A stretch of DNA of 10,879 nt. It comes from an uncultured Christensenellaceae bacterium. GTDB taxonomy: Bacteria; Bacillota; Clostridia; Christensenellales; Pumilibacteraceae. Both the position numbers and the translations under genes were made by a program. The notes under the pieces were generated by a model. The model worked only from the letters and a program-made list of their open reading frames with translations, was not told the origin of the DNA and did not search any database. Below are positions 1 to 7,344 of this stretch, in pieces; the first letter of the stretch is position 1; each line of letters begins with the position of its first letter. Where the stretch lies: positions 1 to 10,879 of the forward strand of contig CAJUKG010000018.1 in NCBI GenBank assembly GCA_910586925.1, read 5' to 3'.

Positions 1-3000
1 CGCGTGTATACATTGTATTCCGATATGCACAACGATTCCGCCGCGAAAAAGACGACGGAGCAGTTTAACGCATATCTCGCGGGCGGCGACAAGGTAAACG
101 TCAAGTCCTACAACGATTATTACGGTGCAGATGTTTCCGTCGCGACGCGTTATGCGTTTATCGACCTCGACGGCAACGAGGGCAACGACGGCAATGCCGT
201 TTCGCCGATCGTCGATCCCGACGTCAAGGAAGTCGGCAAGATAAACTACACCGCAAGACTGTATGCGTTTATCAATGTAGGCAAAGACGGTGCGACCGCG
301 CTCGACGCCGCCACGCTCTCCGAACTGTTCGTCCGCGACGCGACGAAAGGCACGTTCAGACTGCGCGACCGCGACGCTTGCAACGAGTATTTCATAGGCG
401 GCATTGCGTATAACGGAGCGGAATTGCCCGTGAGCGGCGGCGCACTCAACAGATTCAATGCGGTCAAACGCTATGTGAATTTCGAGTTCGGCGAGGGCGG
501 AACGTCGCTCATATTCACGCCGAACGCGTCCACGCTCGACAATAAGGGTATATTGTTGTATGTCGAGGCGGAGAAGCATATCGGTTCGTCGCGTGCATAC
601 AAGCGCGCAGACGCTTCGCTTGCGGCAGGCTCGCTGTTCGCGCTCAACGTCGAGGACTCCGCGCCCGAAGCCGTTGTCGATTACAACATGCCCGTCGGCG
701 TCAATCGCATTGCGAGCGGCAATAAGGGCGACACCGTGTCGTTCAAGATATACGATGCGGCGGATCCGTTCGGAGCGTTGTTTACCGACGCCGACTACGG
801 CGACGAAGTTACCGTAAAGAACTTTACCGATGCCGATTACGAAACCGCTCTTTCGCTCGCGCTCGAGGAAAATCCCAAGCTCGATTGGGCGGCGTCCGAA
901 GGCAAACCGCGCGCGTTCGATATTTCCGTCGATACCGCTACTTCCACGCTCAATATCAAGATCAATCGACGCATGGACGAACTTGTCGGCGATGTGTACG
1001 CCAAGAGCGTAAGTTTCCCGATAGTGTTCGAGGGCGTGGACAAAGTGGGCAAGTCGGCGAGAACGGTGATCGTTCTTACCGTCGGCAATAAAGACGTCGT
1101 GCTGAAAGGCGTAGTCCCGGGCAAGTTCGATCCCGAAACGAACGTCGGATATTCCACCGACCTCGATGCGGAAGGCAATTACGTGATCAATGCGCAAATA
1201 CGTTACAGCTGCTCGCTCGAAATAGATATTACAGATTTCGTAAACGATCCCGATTACGTGACGGGAACGGACAGCGATTCGTTCAAGTTTGTCGGATCGA
1301 ATCGCGATGTATATCCGTACAAATACCTCACCGACGAAACGCAGGACGTATATTGGTACGAAACGGATAACAACGGCAAGCCCATGCCCGACACAGGCAT
1401 TAAGCTCGCGACCGTCGAGCCGCTCGGCGAAGACAAGTGGCACCGTACCGGTATCCGCTTGAATGCTACGGGCACGATGCGTACGCTCACTGCGCGCACG
1501 TATATACGCGTGCTCGACAGGGCGGGCGACAGCACCGACGACAGGGCGGGCGCGTATCTCATTCTCAATATCTCGGTCATGAACGACGCGCCGCACGTTC
1601 TTCCCGACAAGGAAATCACAGATATAACGCTTATCGGCGCGGAATCGGGTACTCCCGACAGCATGCTGTTCTTTATCGGCGATTTTGTCGGCGATAACAA
1701 CAATTCCGACGTTACGGGCGATATGGCGAGTGCGGCATCCGAAACGTATCTGCGCATATTCTCGCAGCAGCCCGGTCCGGTCGGGTCGATATACTCGATC
1801 ACGAATACTTCCGCGGGCGAAAAGGACAACAACGAAGTGCCGCGGTCCTCGGCTCTGTTTACCGTGACCGTGCCCGAAACGTTGCCCGAAGAACTTGTGC
1901 GTAAACGCGCCGAAGATCGCGCGGCGGCAGGGCTTGAACCGGATAAGAACGATACCACGAACTACTTCAATCAATGGTTTGTGATTACTCCGAATGCGGG
2001 GTATTACGGCGACGGATATGTGGAAGTTCTCGTTGCCGACGGCGATTCTAACGTGCATTACGACAGCTTGAGCACTTCGTTCAGAATCAATGTGAACGTC
2101 GTGTACGACCAGTCGAAAAATACCGATGCGTTCAATCCTCTGTCTATTCCGTGCTGTAAGTCGAAAACGGTCGATATCGGACGGCTTATGCCAGAGTTCG
2201 ATAACAAGCTCGTGTTCGGCTCCGAGGCGGAAGCGCAGAGCGACGACGGCAATAAGTTCAGTCAGTCCGAGTTCTATACACTGACTTCGGTGACTTTGCA
2301 AAACTCGTCTGACGAGAAATATGTCAATGTCGAGCAGGTAGGTACGTCGGGCGTGTGGACGCTCACCGCTACTAAGCTCGTCACTCTCGAGGCGGTGCGG
2401 CTCAACGTCAAGTATACGCTCAATTCCGATCCGACAATGGTGTACAGCGGCTACTTCCTCGTAACCGTCGTGCCTAACGCCGTTCCCAAAATCAAGTACA
2501 AAGAGATCACATTCACAAGGTATAATCCCGACAGCGATTTGCTCCGCGGACTTGACGAGACGAACACCGTGCGCATCGAAGCGTGGCAGATCTTGAGCGA
2601 CGATGACGATCCCGACGGCAGGGCGTTGGTGTTTGTGGACGTCAAGTCGAGCGTGCCGTCGCTCGTGTCGGCGTCGCTGTCCGAGGATAAACGCTTCCTC
2701 ATAATCAACTTCGCCGCCAAGGGTAAGTCGGAAATCACGCTGTACGCGACAGACGAAACGGGTGTCGCCGTCGAATTGAAGTTCACGGCGATCAACGAGG
2801 ACCTGCCGGAAGGCAGCTTATGGTTGCGTATTACTTCGCAGTTCGAGTCGAATACTCTCATGTGGTCGCTCATACTCGCGGGTATACTGATACTGATAAT
2901 CGTGCTCATCGTCATTATAGCGACCGTTCGTCGCAAGAAGCGCGAGCGCGAAGAACTCGAGGCACTGCTTGTATCCGAAATGGAGATCGAGGAGCAAATG

Positions 3001-3186
3001 CTCAAGCTCGCGGGCGGCGCGCCGTCCAAAGGCTACGAGAGCTTCGGCTACTTGCCGCCCACGCCGCCGCCGACGGTGGATCCCGGCATGATGCTCGGAG
3101 CGGGCACCGAAAATCCGACGCCGAGCGACGTTCCCGAGCTTGCTCCGCCGCCTACGGACGAACCGCCCGCAGACGATCCGATGTAA
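1..3186 (+). CDS. Large cell-surface protein with cadherin/Ig-like repeats, C-terminal membrane anchor (5' partial)
   Basis: The reading frame is open to the window edge, so this is the C-terminal part (about 1060 residues) of a longer protein; a GTG at position 4 is in frame but has no visible ribosome binding site. Numbering from that GTG, I see about five beta-rich repeats (roughly 235-365, 395-530, 535-705, 710-825, 828-935). Several carry acidic signatures such as FTDADYGD, FVNDPD and SDDDDPDG, and end in short strands like LILNISVMNDAP or FLVTVVPNAVP. This is the layout of cadherin-like or dystroglycan-type Ca2+-binding sandwiches. One hydrophobic helix (about 952-975) is followed by RRKKRER, which places the repeats outside and a Pro/Glu-rich tail of about 85 residues (PTPPP, APPPTDEPP) in the cytoplasm. 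There is no LPXTG sortase signal. An adhesive or structural surface role is inferred; I cannot name the family. It converges on ktrA. Confidence 0.85.
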   Translation, partial: RVYTLYSDMHNDSAAKKTTEQFNAYLAGGDKVNVKSYNDYYGADVSVATRYAFIDLDGNEGNDGNAVSPIVDPDVKEVGKINYTARLYAFINVGKDGATALDAATLSELFVRDATKGTFRLRDRDACNEYFIGGIAYNGAELPVSGGALNRFNAVKRYVNFEFGEGGTSLIFTPNASTLDNKGILLYVEAEKHIGSSRAYKRADASLAAGSLFALNVEDSAPEAVVDYNMPVGVNRIASGNKGDTVSFKIYDAADPFGALFTDADYGDEVTVKNFTDADYETALSLALEENPKLDWAASEGKPRAFDISVDTATSTLNIKINRRMDELVGDVYAKSVSFPIVFEGVDKVGKSARTVIVLTVGNKDVVLKGVVPGKFDPETNVGYSTDLDAEGNYVINAQIRYSCSLEIDITDFVNDPDYVTGTDSDSFKFVGSNRDVYPYKYLTDETQDVYWYETDNNGKPMPDTGIKLATVEPLGEDKWHRTGIRLNATGTMRTLTARTYIRVLDRAGDSTDDRAGAYLILNISVMNDAPHVLPDKEITDITLIGAESGTPDSMLFFIGDFVGDNNNSDVTGDMASAASETYLRIFSQQPGPVGSIYSITNTSAGEKDNNEVPRSSALFTVTVPETLPEELVRKRAEDRAAAGLEPDKNDTTNYFNQWFVITPNAGYYGDGYVEVLVADGDSNVHYDSLSTSFRINVNVVYDQSKNTDAFNPLSIPCCKSKTVDIGRLMPEFDNKLVFGSEAEAQSDDGNKFSQSEFYTLTSVTLQNSSDEKYVNVEQVGTSGVWTLTATKLVTLEAVRLNVKYTLNSDPTMVYSGYFLVTVVPNAVPKIKYKEITFTRYNPDSDLLRGLDETNTVRIEAWQILSDDDDPDGRALVFVDVKSSVPSLVSASLSEDKRFLIINFAAKGKSEITLYATDETGVAVELKFTAINEDLPEGSLWLRITSQFESNTLMWSLILAGILILIIVLIVIIATVRRKKREREELEALLVSEMEIEEQMLKLAGGAPSKGYESFGYLPPTPPPTVDPGMMLGAGTENPTPSDVPELAPPPTDEPPADDPM

Positions 3187-3201
3187 AGCAATAACAACAA
3201 T

Positions 3202-3231
3202 AAACAGCCGTTGCCATGCGACGGCTGTTTT
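3202..3231 (+). terminator. Rho-independent terminator of the surface-protein gene
   Basis: The arms AAACAGCCGT and ACGGCTGTTT are exact reverse complements, and the inner TGC/GCG also pairs (one G-T wobble), closing on a CAT loop. The result is a stem of about 13 bp whose 3' arm ends in TTTTG. It begins 15 nt after the stop codon. The A-rich 5' flank gives a weaker U-tract on the other strand. Confidence 0.8.
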
Positions 3232-3294
3232 GCTGTGAATAATTATTGTTAAAGTGTTGCATTGTCGCTTTACGTCTGTTTGCGTCCGCAAATA

Positions 3295-3337
3295 AAAACG
3301 CCGTATAACGTCGTTATTTCGACGCTGTGCGGCGTTT
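3295..3337 (-). terminator. Terminator of the rqcP-ispDF-ktrB-ktrA operon, nested stem
   Basis: The outer arms AAAACGCCG (3295-3303) and CGGCGTTT (3330-3337) pair, and a second stem CGTCG/CGACG sits inside. Read on the minus strand the outer stem is followed by TTTTTATTT, a good U-tract, so it ends minus-strand transcription about 110 nt beyond the ktrA stop. The plus strand also has a T-rich flank, so some bidirectional activity is possible. Confidence 0.7.
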
Positions 3338-3447
3338 GTGTTTTATGTATAAAGGTTTAAGAGAAGCGTCGTTTCGCGGCGCAGGGCGCGATTTTGCGGC
3401 TGAAACGTTGCGTCTTTGCAGATGCGGCGACTTATACGTAAAAATGC

Positions 3448-4134
3448 TTAAATGTCGGCAACCGCTTTGCCCGTAGCTTTGTTGCTTAATTTTTGCACGT
3501 CTGCGATCGCGCCCGCAATTACTATCAAGTCGTCGGCGAGCAATTTGCAGTCGCCGGCGGGGGATGTTATTATCTCGTCGCCGCGCTTGATAACGACTAT
3601 GTTGACGTGCTCGGTGTTGCGCAGGTCAAGCTCGATAAGCGTTTTGTCCTGCCAGCGTTTGGGCGTGCGGATCTCTATCATGCGAAAACTCTCGGCGAGC
3701 GTCATGATCTCGACGACGTTGGGCTTTGCGAGCATGGACGCGAGTCGTTCGCCCATATCTTCTTCGGGGATTATGACGGTGTCCGCGCCGATCTTTTCGA
3801 GAACGAGCTTGTGCCGCTCGTCGCTCGCTTTCGCTATGACTTTGGGAATACCCATGCGCTTGCAGAGCAGGGTGATGAAAATGCTCGACTCTATGTTCGA
3901 TGCGATACAAACGATAGCGACGTCCATATTGTTGATGCCGAGCCGTTCGAGGTTGTGTTCGTCCGTCGCATCGGCGCACACGGAGTGCGTGCAGTATTGC
4001 GATATTTCGTTGACTTTATCCTCGTCGCTGTCTATGGCGAGCACTTCCGCGCCGTAATCGTACAACGCTTTGGTGAGCGATACGCCGAAGCGTCCGAGCC
4101 CGAACACTACATATTGATTTTTCTTAATAGCCAT
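3448..4134 (-). CDS. ktrA: KtrA-type K+ uptake regulatory subunit (RCK/TrkA family)
   Basis: A 228-residue cytoplasmic gating subunit, expected to form an octameric ring under the KtrB membrane subunit and to open or close K+ uptake on binding ATP/ADP or NAD(H). The N-terminal Rossmann fold starts with FGLGRFG (GxGxxG at 12-17), with the acidic residue ending strand 2 in AIDSDEDK (about 33-40). It has the family motifs ADATDE (54-59) and KIGADTVIIPEEDMG (114-128). A TrkA-C domain follows at about 145-215. Length and motifs fit KtrA (about 220 residues) rather than the double-length TrkA. The ATG is preceded by GGAGG (4146-4150) at 11 nt. It lies 65 nt downstream of ktrB, so co-transcription is likely, with a hairpin in the gap. 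Other annotations may call it TrkA. Confidence 0.93.
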   Translation of the reverse strand: MAIKKNQYVVFGLGRFGVSLTKALYDYGAEVLAIDSDEDKVNEISQYCTHSVCADATDEHNLERLGINNMDVAIVCIASNIESSIFITLLCKRMGIPKVIAKASDERHKLVLEKIGADTVIIPEEDMGERLASMLAKPNVVEIMTLAESFRMIEIRTPKRWQDKTLIELDLRNTEHVNIVVIKRGDEIITSPAGDCKLLADDLIVIAGAIADVQKLSNKATGKAVADI

Positions 4135-4190
4135 TGCGGTTATTGCCTCCGTTATTTTCGGAATTGTATTGTGACGAAAAATGCGTGACG

Positions 4191-4209
4191 GATAGGCGGT
4201 CAGCCTATC
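4191..4209 (-). other. Hairpin spanning the ktrB stop codon, between ktrB and ktrA
   Basis: GATAGGC and GCCTATC are perfect 7-bp inverted arms around a 5-nt loop that contains the TGA stop of ktrB. No U-tract follows directly (ATTTTTC comes about 8 nt later), so it is not a standard terminator. It could set the ktrA:ktrB ratio by partial termination, or protect the upstream mRNA. Function is inferred. Confidence 0.5.
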
Positions 4210-5561
4210 ATCACGTTGGCGGTCGGGAATTTCAAGCCGCCGCGATCGGGTTTGCCGATAAGCATGCCGATGCTGAGCGGTCCGAGCCTGCCTATAAACA
4301 TTACTATGCCGAGCACGTACAGTGCGCCGTCAGACAGTGTCGGGACTATTCCCATAGACAGTCCCGTCGTGGTAAATGCGGACACCGTGTCGTATATGAC
4401 GTATCCGACCGGCGAAATGCCGTCCGTTGCCGAAATGATCGACACGCCCGCGATAATGAGCAGGCTGCCGAGCATAACCACCGCGACCGCGCGCATGCCC
4501 GTTTTGAAACTTATACTGCGTTTATTGACGACGATTTCTTCTTTGCCGCGCAGTCCCGAAAGTCCCATCAGCACGAACACGGCAAAAGTAGTCGTTTTAA
4601 TGCCGCCGCCCGTACTGCAAGGCGACGAGCCGATGAACATGATCACCGCAGACATGATCATTCCCGCGGGGGACAGCAGTGTTTGATCGAGCGTCGAATA
4701 GCCTGCCGTCGAGCTTGCCGTAACTGCTTGGAACATACTGTTGAGCAGTTTTTGTCCGCCGTTAAGTCCGTTCATGGCGGGGGAGTTGAACTCGGAAGCG
4801 AGGAAGTAGAATGTGCCGAAAGTCATTATCGAAAGCGATACTATGAGTACCATTTTCGTGTGGAATCTGTACCGCTTGAATTTGAATTTGCTTTTGAGAA
4901 TGTCGTCGATTACGGGAAAACCGAACGAACCGAGAATCGCAGTCAGTGCGACGATGAGGATAATGCCGACGTTCGTGTTATATGCGGCAAGACTGCCGTA
5001 CGGATTGTCCGGCGTGCCCAAAATGTCGAAGCCTGCGTTACAGAACGCCGAAACAGATGTAAAAAGTGCTTGCCATACGCCGATCGCGCCGTTTCGCACG
5101 CAGAAGAACGGGGTAAGCAGTGCCGCCGACGCGATTTCTATGACGAAAGTCATGATCATGATATTGCGAACGAGCCGCACGACGCCTTTTATTTGGTCTT
5201 GACCGAGTGCTTCCTGTATCGCTATGCGGTCCTTGAGCGTTATTTTTTTGCGAATGATTATGAATACGAACGTCGCCATAGTCATAAATCCGAGACCGCC
5301 GAACTGTATCAGGATCAGTAAGACCGCTTGACCGAAGCCTGTGAAGCACAGCGCGGTAGGTTGCACCACAAGCCCCGTGCCGCAAACGCCGTTCATCGCC
5401 CAGAACGCCGCATGCGTGAATCGCATCCACTGTCCGTCGGTATTGGAAACGGGCAGGGCGAGCAGGAACGCGCCGACGAACATGACGACGAGAAAACCCA
5501 ATACGACGACCATCATCGGTCGCAGGCTGAACCTTTTTCTTATATGTTTGCCCGTTTTCAT
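4200..5561 (-). CDS. ktrB: KtrB-type K+ transporter membrane subunit (TrkH/KtrB family)
   Basis: An integral membrane K+ translocating subunit of the superfamily of K+ transporters, with four pseudo-repeats each contributing a pore loop. The four filter segments are visible: NGVCGTGL (about 57-64), SAFCNAGF (171-178), ASSTAGYST (282-290) and SAFTTTGLS (394-402), each with its filter glycine. The gate-region loop after repeat three, SSPCSTGGGIKTTTF, is very well conserved. There are about eight to ten hydrophobic helices. I chose the ATG at 5561 (453 residues): its A overlaps the ispDF stop as ATGA, and GGAGAG (5571-5576) lies 9 nt upstream. A longer start at 5588 lies inside ispDF and adds a non-conserved tail. 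The protein begins with a basic stretch (KTGKHIRKRF), fitting a cytoplasmic N-terminus. The partner is ktrA downstream. Confidence 0.93.
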   Translation of the reverse strand: MKTGKHIRKRFSLRPMMVVVLGFLVVMFVGAFLLALPVSNTDGQWMRFTHAAFWAMNGVCGTGLVVQPTALCFTGFGQAVLLILIQFGGLGFMTMATFVFIIIRKKITLKDRIAIQEALGQDQIKGVVRLVRNIMIMTFVIEIASAALLTPFFCVRNGAIGVWQALFTSVSAFCNAGFDILGTPDNPYGSLAAYNTNVGIILIVALTAILGSFGFPVIDDILKSKFKFKRYRFHTKMVLIVSLSIMTFGTFYFLASEFNSPAMNGLNGGQKLLNSMFQAVTASSTAGYSTLDQTLLSPAGMIMSAVIMFIGSSPCSTGGGIKTTTFAVFVLMGLSGLRGKEEIVVNKRSISFKTGMRAVAVVMLGSLLIIAGVSIISATDGISPVGYVIYDTVSAFTTTGLSMGIVPTLSDGALYVLGIVMFIGRLGPLSIGMLIGKPDRGGLKFPTANVMIG

Positions 5562-6715
5562 CGGTCCGTTCTCTCCGTCAGTACACAAGCCGCATTGACT
5601 GCGATAGCTTCGCCGTTACCTACTATGCCGAGTCCTTCCGCAGTCGTCGCCGAAACGTTGACGTCGGCGACTTCGATGCCGAGCGATGCGGCGAGCGCGG
5701 CGCGGATCGCGGGGATATGCGCCGCGAGCTTGGGGCGTTCGGCAATAACCACTGCCGATACGTTGCCGATACCGTATCCGCAGTCTTTTACTCTCGAAAC
5801 GACGTCGGCGAGAAGTTTTGCGGACGCAATGCCGAGATACTTGTCGTCGGTGTCGGGGAACAGCACGCCTATGTCGGGAAGTCCTGCCGCCGAGAGCAAC
5901 GCGTCCATTATTGCGTGCGTGAGTACGTCCGCATCCGAGTGACCGAGCAGCCCGCGCTCGTAAGGTATTTCGACGCCGCCGAGTATGAGTTTGCGTCCCT
6001 CGACGAGTCTGTGCACGTCGTACCCCGCGCCGATTCTGGCGGATGCGGATACGCCGAAGCCGAGGTCGGCGGGCGTCGTTATCTTTATGTTTGTGTACTC
6101 GCCGTCGACGAGCACCGTGTCGCCGCCCCAAAGCTCGAACGCTTCGGCATCGTCTGTAACGGTGTCGGGCGCGCCCGAGTACGCGCTTACTATATCGGCG
6201 TAAGCGAATGTTTGAGGGGTTTGCATGTTGAAAAGTTCGTTGCGGGGCAGGCTTTGAACCTTGCCGTCCGCGGTACGGCGTTTTACCGTATCGACGGACC
6301 GTACTGCCGCGACGCCGCTTCCGTAACGTTTTGCCGATTCTATCGTGCGTAAAACCAATTCTTTCGTGGCGTACGGGCGCGCACCGTCGTGTATGGCTAC
6401 TATGTCGCAAGGGCAGGCTTTCAGTCCGTTGCGCACGCTCTCGGCGCGAGTGTTACCGCCGAGCGTCACCGCCGTATCGACGCCGTTGCGAACGTATTCG
6501 GAAACAATTTCGGTAATGCGCGAAATATCGTCTGCCGAAGCGACGACCGCGATACGCGAAAACCCGCATTCGCAAAACGTATCGAGCACTCGCTCGAGTA
6601 CCGTTTTGTTGCCGAGTACGTGCAATACTTTATTATAGGGCAGACCGGTGCGTTCGCCCTTTCCGGCGCAAACTATCACTGCGCCGAGTGTTTTATTATT
6701 ATTTGATGACTTCAT
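5558..6715 (-). CDS. ispDF: Bifunctional IspD/IspF: MEP cytidylyltransferase + MEcPP synthase
   Basis: A single 385-residue chain carrying two non-consecutive steps of the MEP isoprenoid pathway. Residues 10-220 are IspD (2-C-methyl-D-erythritol 4-phosphate cytidylyltransferase): the CTP-binding AGKGER (17-22), GGNTRAESVRNGL (86-98), HDGARP (109-114), DTVK (142-145), QTPQTF (165-170), TDDAEA (187-192) and NIKITTP (209-215). Residues 227-380 are IspF (2-C-methyl-D-erythritol 2,4-cyclodiphosphate synthase): metal ligands in GYDVH (D233, H235) and LGHSDAD (H259), FPDTD (286-290) and the cytidine-contact ATTAEGLG (356-363). The intervening enzyme IspE must be encoded elsewhere. The start ATG overlaps the end of rqcP by 17 nt, with GAGG about 12 nt upstream. 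The fusion is best known from proteobacteria; clostridia more often have separate genes. Confidence 0.95.
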   Translation of the reverse strand: MKSSNNNKTLGAVIVCAGKGERTGLPYNKVLHVLGNKTVLERVLDTFCECGFSRIAVVASADDISRITEIVSEYVRNGVDTAVTLGGNTRAESVRNGLKACPCDIVAIHDGARPYATKELVLRTIESAKRYGSGVAAVRSVDTVKRRTADGKVQSLPRNELFNMQTPQTFAYADIVSAYSGAPDTVTDDAEAFELWGGDTVLVDGEYTNIKITTPADLGFGVSASARIGAGYDVHRLVEGRKLILGGVEIPYERGLLGHSDADVLTHAIMDALLSAAGLPDIGVLFPDTDDKYLGIASAKLLADVVSRVKDCGYGIGNVSAVVIAERPKLAAHIPAIRAALAASLGIEVADVNVSATTAEGLGIVGNGEAIAVNAACVLTERTDR

Positions 6716-6941
6716 ACAGAGTCTGCGCCTCGTCTTTGGACGCTTTTTCGTTAAGATTCTTTACGGTAAACTTGATGGGCGTGCTGCCGAGCCGCACTTC
6801 CACTATGTCGTTGACTTTCAGAACGTAAGCGGGTTTTACGGCGCGACCGTTCACGTGGATCTTGCCCGCGTCGCAGGCTTCCGCCGCGACCGTGCGACGT
6901 TTGATTATTCGCGATACTTTCAAAAACTTGTCGATCCGCAT
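6699..6941 (-). CDS. rqcP: RqcP, S4-domain ribosome-associated quality control protein
   Basis: An 80-residue S4 RNA-binding protein. The start MRIDKFLKVSRIIKRRT, the central HVNGRAVKPAYVLKVNDIVEV and a C-terminus ending in a short helix match Bacillus RqcP (YabO) closely, and also resemble Hsp15. In the known family, RqcP binds the 50S-peptidyl-tRNA complex left after ribosome splitting and helps RqcH add alanine tails to stalled chains. The ATG is fixed by the conserved N-terminus. No Shine-Dalgarno sequence precedes it, and a promoter -10 ends only 9 nt upstream, so the mRNA is probably leaderless. It is first in an operon and overlaps ispDF by 17 nt. In Bacillus the gene sits beside mazG/yabP; this neighbourhood is different. 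Confidence 0.92.
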   Translation of the reverse strand: MRIDKFLKVSRIIKRRTVAAEACDAGKIHVNGRAVKPAYVLKVNDIVEVRLGSTPIKFTVKNLNEKASKDEAQTLYEVIK

Positions 6942-6950
6942 ACTTTACAT

Positions 6951-6979
6951 ATTATATCACCGCCGCAAACAAATTGCAA
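6951..6979 (-). promoter_or_regulatory. Promoter of the rqcP-ispDF-ktrBA operon
   Basis: On the minus strand the -35 TTGCAA (6979-6974) is separated by exactly 17 nt from the -10 TATAAT (6956-6951), which is preceded by TGA (extended -10). Transcription should start near 6944, only about 3 nt before the rqcP ATG. Confidence 0.75.
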
Positions 6980-7052
6980 CTTTTTACACGGCTTTGTGTC
7001 GATTTGTTTTTGTGCTGTTGTTCTTGCGATATTCGTTGTTCGTTTAGTGTTT

Positions 7053-7075
7053 CCACTCCGCTATTTCGGTAGTGG
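7053..7075. other. Small hairpin in the rqcP upstream region
   Basis: CCACTCCG pairs with CGG-T-AGTGG (one bulged T) around a CTATTT loop. There is no T-tract on either side, so a terminator role is not supported. It lies about 75-95 nt upstream of the rqcP -35. No function can be assigned. Confidence 0.35.
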
Positions 7076-7140
7076 CAGTTGGTTTGTGTGTGGTTCATAA
7101 TGCAAATTAAAAATTAATAATTGAGGACAATTAAATAATT

Positions 7141-7207
7141 AAAAGGAGATTCTACTATTACGGCATATAATCAAAGGTTCGCGAAAAAACATAAAAAATC
7201 ATTCTGA
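7141..7207 (+). pseudogene. Possible remnant of a gene start (RBS followed by a 16-codon frame)
   Basis: A strong Shine-Dalgarno AAAAGGAG (7141-7148) is followed 8 nt later by an ATT codon (7157) opening a short basic frame (TAYNQRFAKKHKKSF) that stops at TGA 7205-7207, inside the first CGAAGCG repeat. An ATG-to-ATT change in a gene truncated by the repeat would explain this, but the evidence is thin and chance is possible. Confidence 0.2.
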
Positions 7208-7223
7208 GCGAAGCGATGAATCT
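7199..7223 (+). repeat. CGAAGCG-type dispersed repeat, copy 1
   Basis: TCATT-CTGAG-CGAAGCG-ATGAATCT resembles a short motif (TCATTCTGAGCGAAGCG...) that I recall as a dispersed repeat in many bacterial genomes. A diverged second copy lies 120 nt downstream in the same orientation. Confidence 0.55.
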
Positions 7224-7244
7224 ATTCCTTTTTATCGTGTCTTT

Positions 7245-7272
7245 TGCGGGACGCAGTAGGCTGTGTCCTGCA
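7245..7272 (+). other. 12-bp hairpin with TAGG loop between the two repeats
   Basis: TGCGGGACGCAG pairs with CTGTGTCCTGCA along all 12 positions, closing on TAGG. Two of the pairs are G-U on the plus strand and would be A-C mismatches on the minus strand, so the structure suits a plus-strand RNA. It lies about midway between the two CGAAGCG repeats. Confidence 0.55.
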
Positions 7273-7318
7273 AGTGTAACATCGTGTAGAACGTCGCACA
7301 ACAAATCAAAGCCCCCTG

Positions 7319-7344
7319 TCATTTCGACCGAAGCGGAGAAATCT
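7319..7344 (+). repeat. CGAAGCG-type dispersed repeat, copy 2
   Basis: TCATT-TCGAC-CGAAGCG-GAGAAATCT shares the TCATT start, the CGAAGCG core and the ATCT end with the copy at 7199-7223, in direct orientation. Confidence 0.55.

Noticed and set aside
2818..3291. Minus-strand open frame over the end of the surface-protein gene and its terminator
   Set aside because: It runs through a clear terminator hairpin, is low in complexity and Arg-rich, and has no recognisable motif.
3365..3415. Imperfect GCGTCGTTTC/GAAACGTTGC pairing downstream of ktrA
   Set aside because: There are only six clean pairs and a large loop; the terminator at 3295-3337 explains the transcript end better.
4134..5321. Long plus-strand open frame (395 codons) opposite ktrB and ktrA
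   Set aside because: It is antisense to well-supported K+ transporter genes, is rich in His, Arg and Cys without any domain, and is explained by the codon bias of ktrB.
5559..5588. Longer start for ktrB at 5588
   Set aside because: It would add nine non-conserved residues inside ispDF; the ATG at 5561 has GGAGAG at 9 nt and the typical ATGA overlap.
7199..7344. CRISPR-like array
   Set aside because: Only two diverged repeat units with a 95-nt interval that contains its own hairpin; no cas genes and no third repeat.
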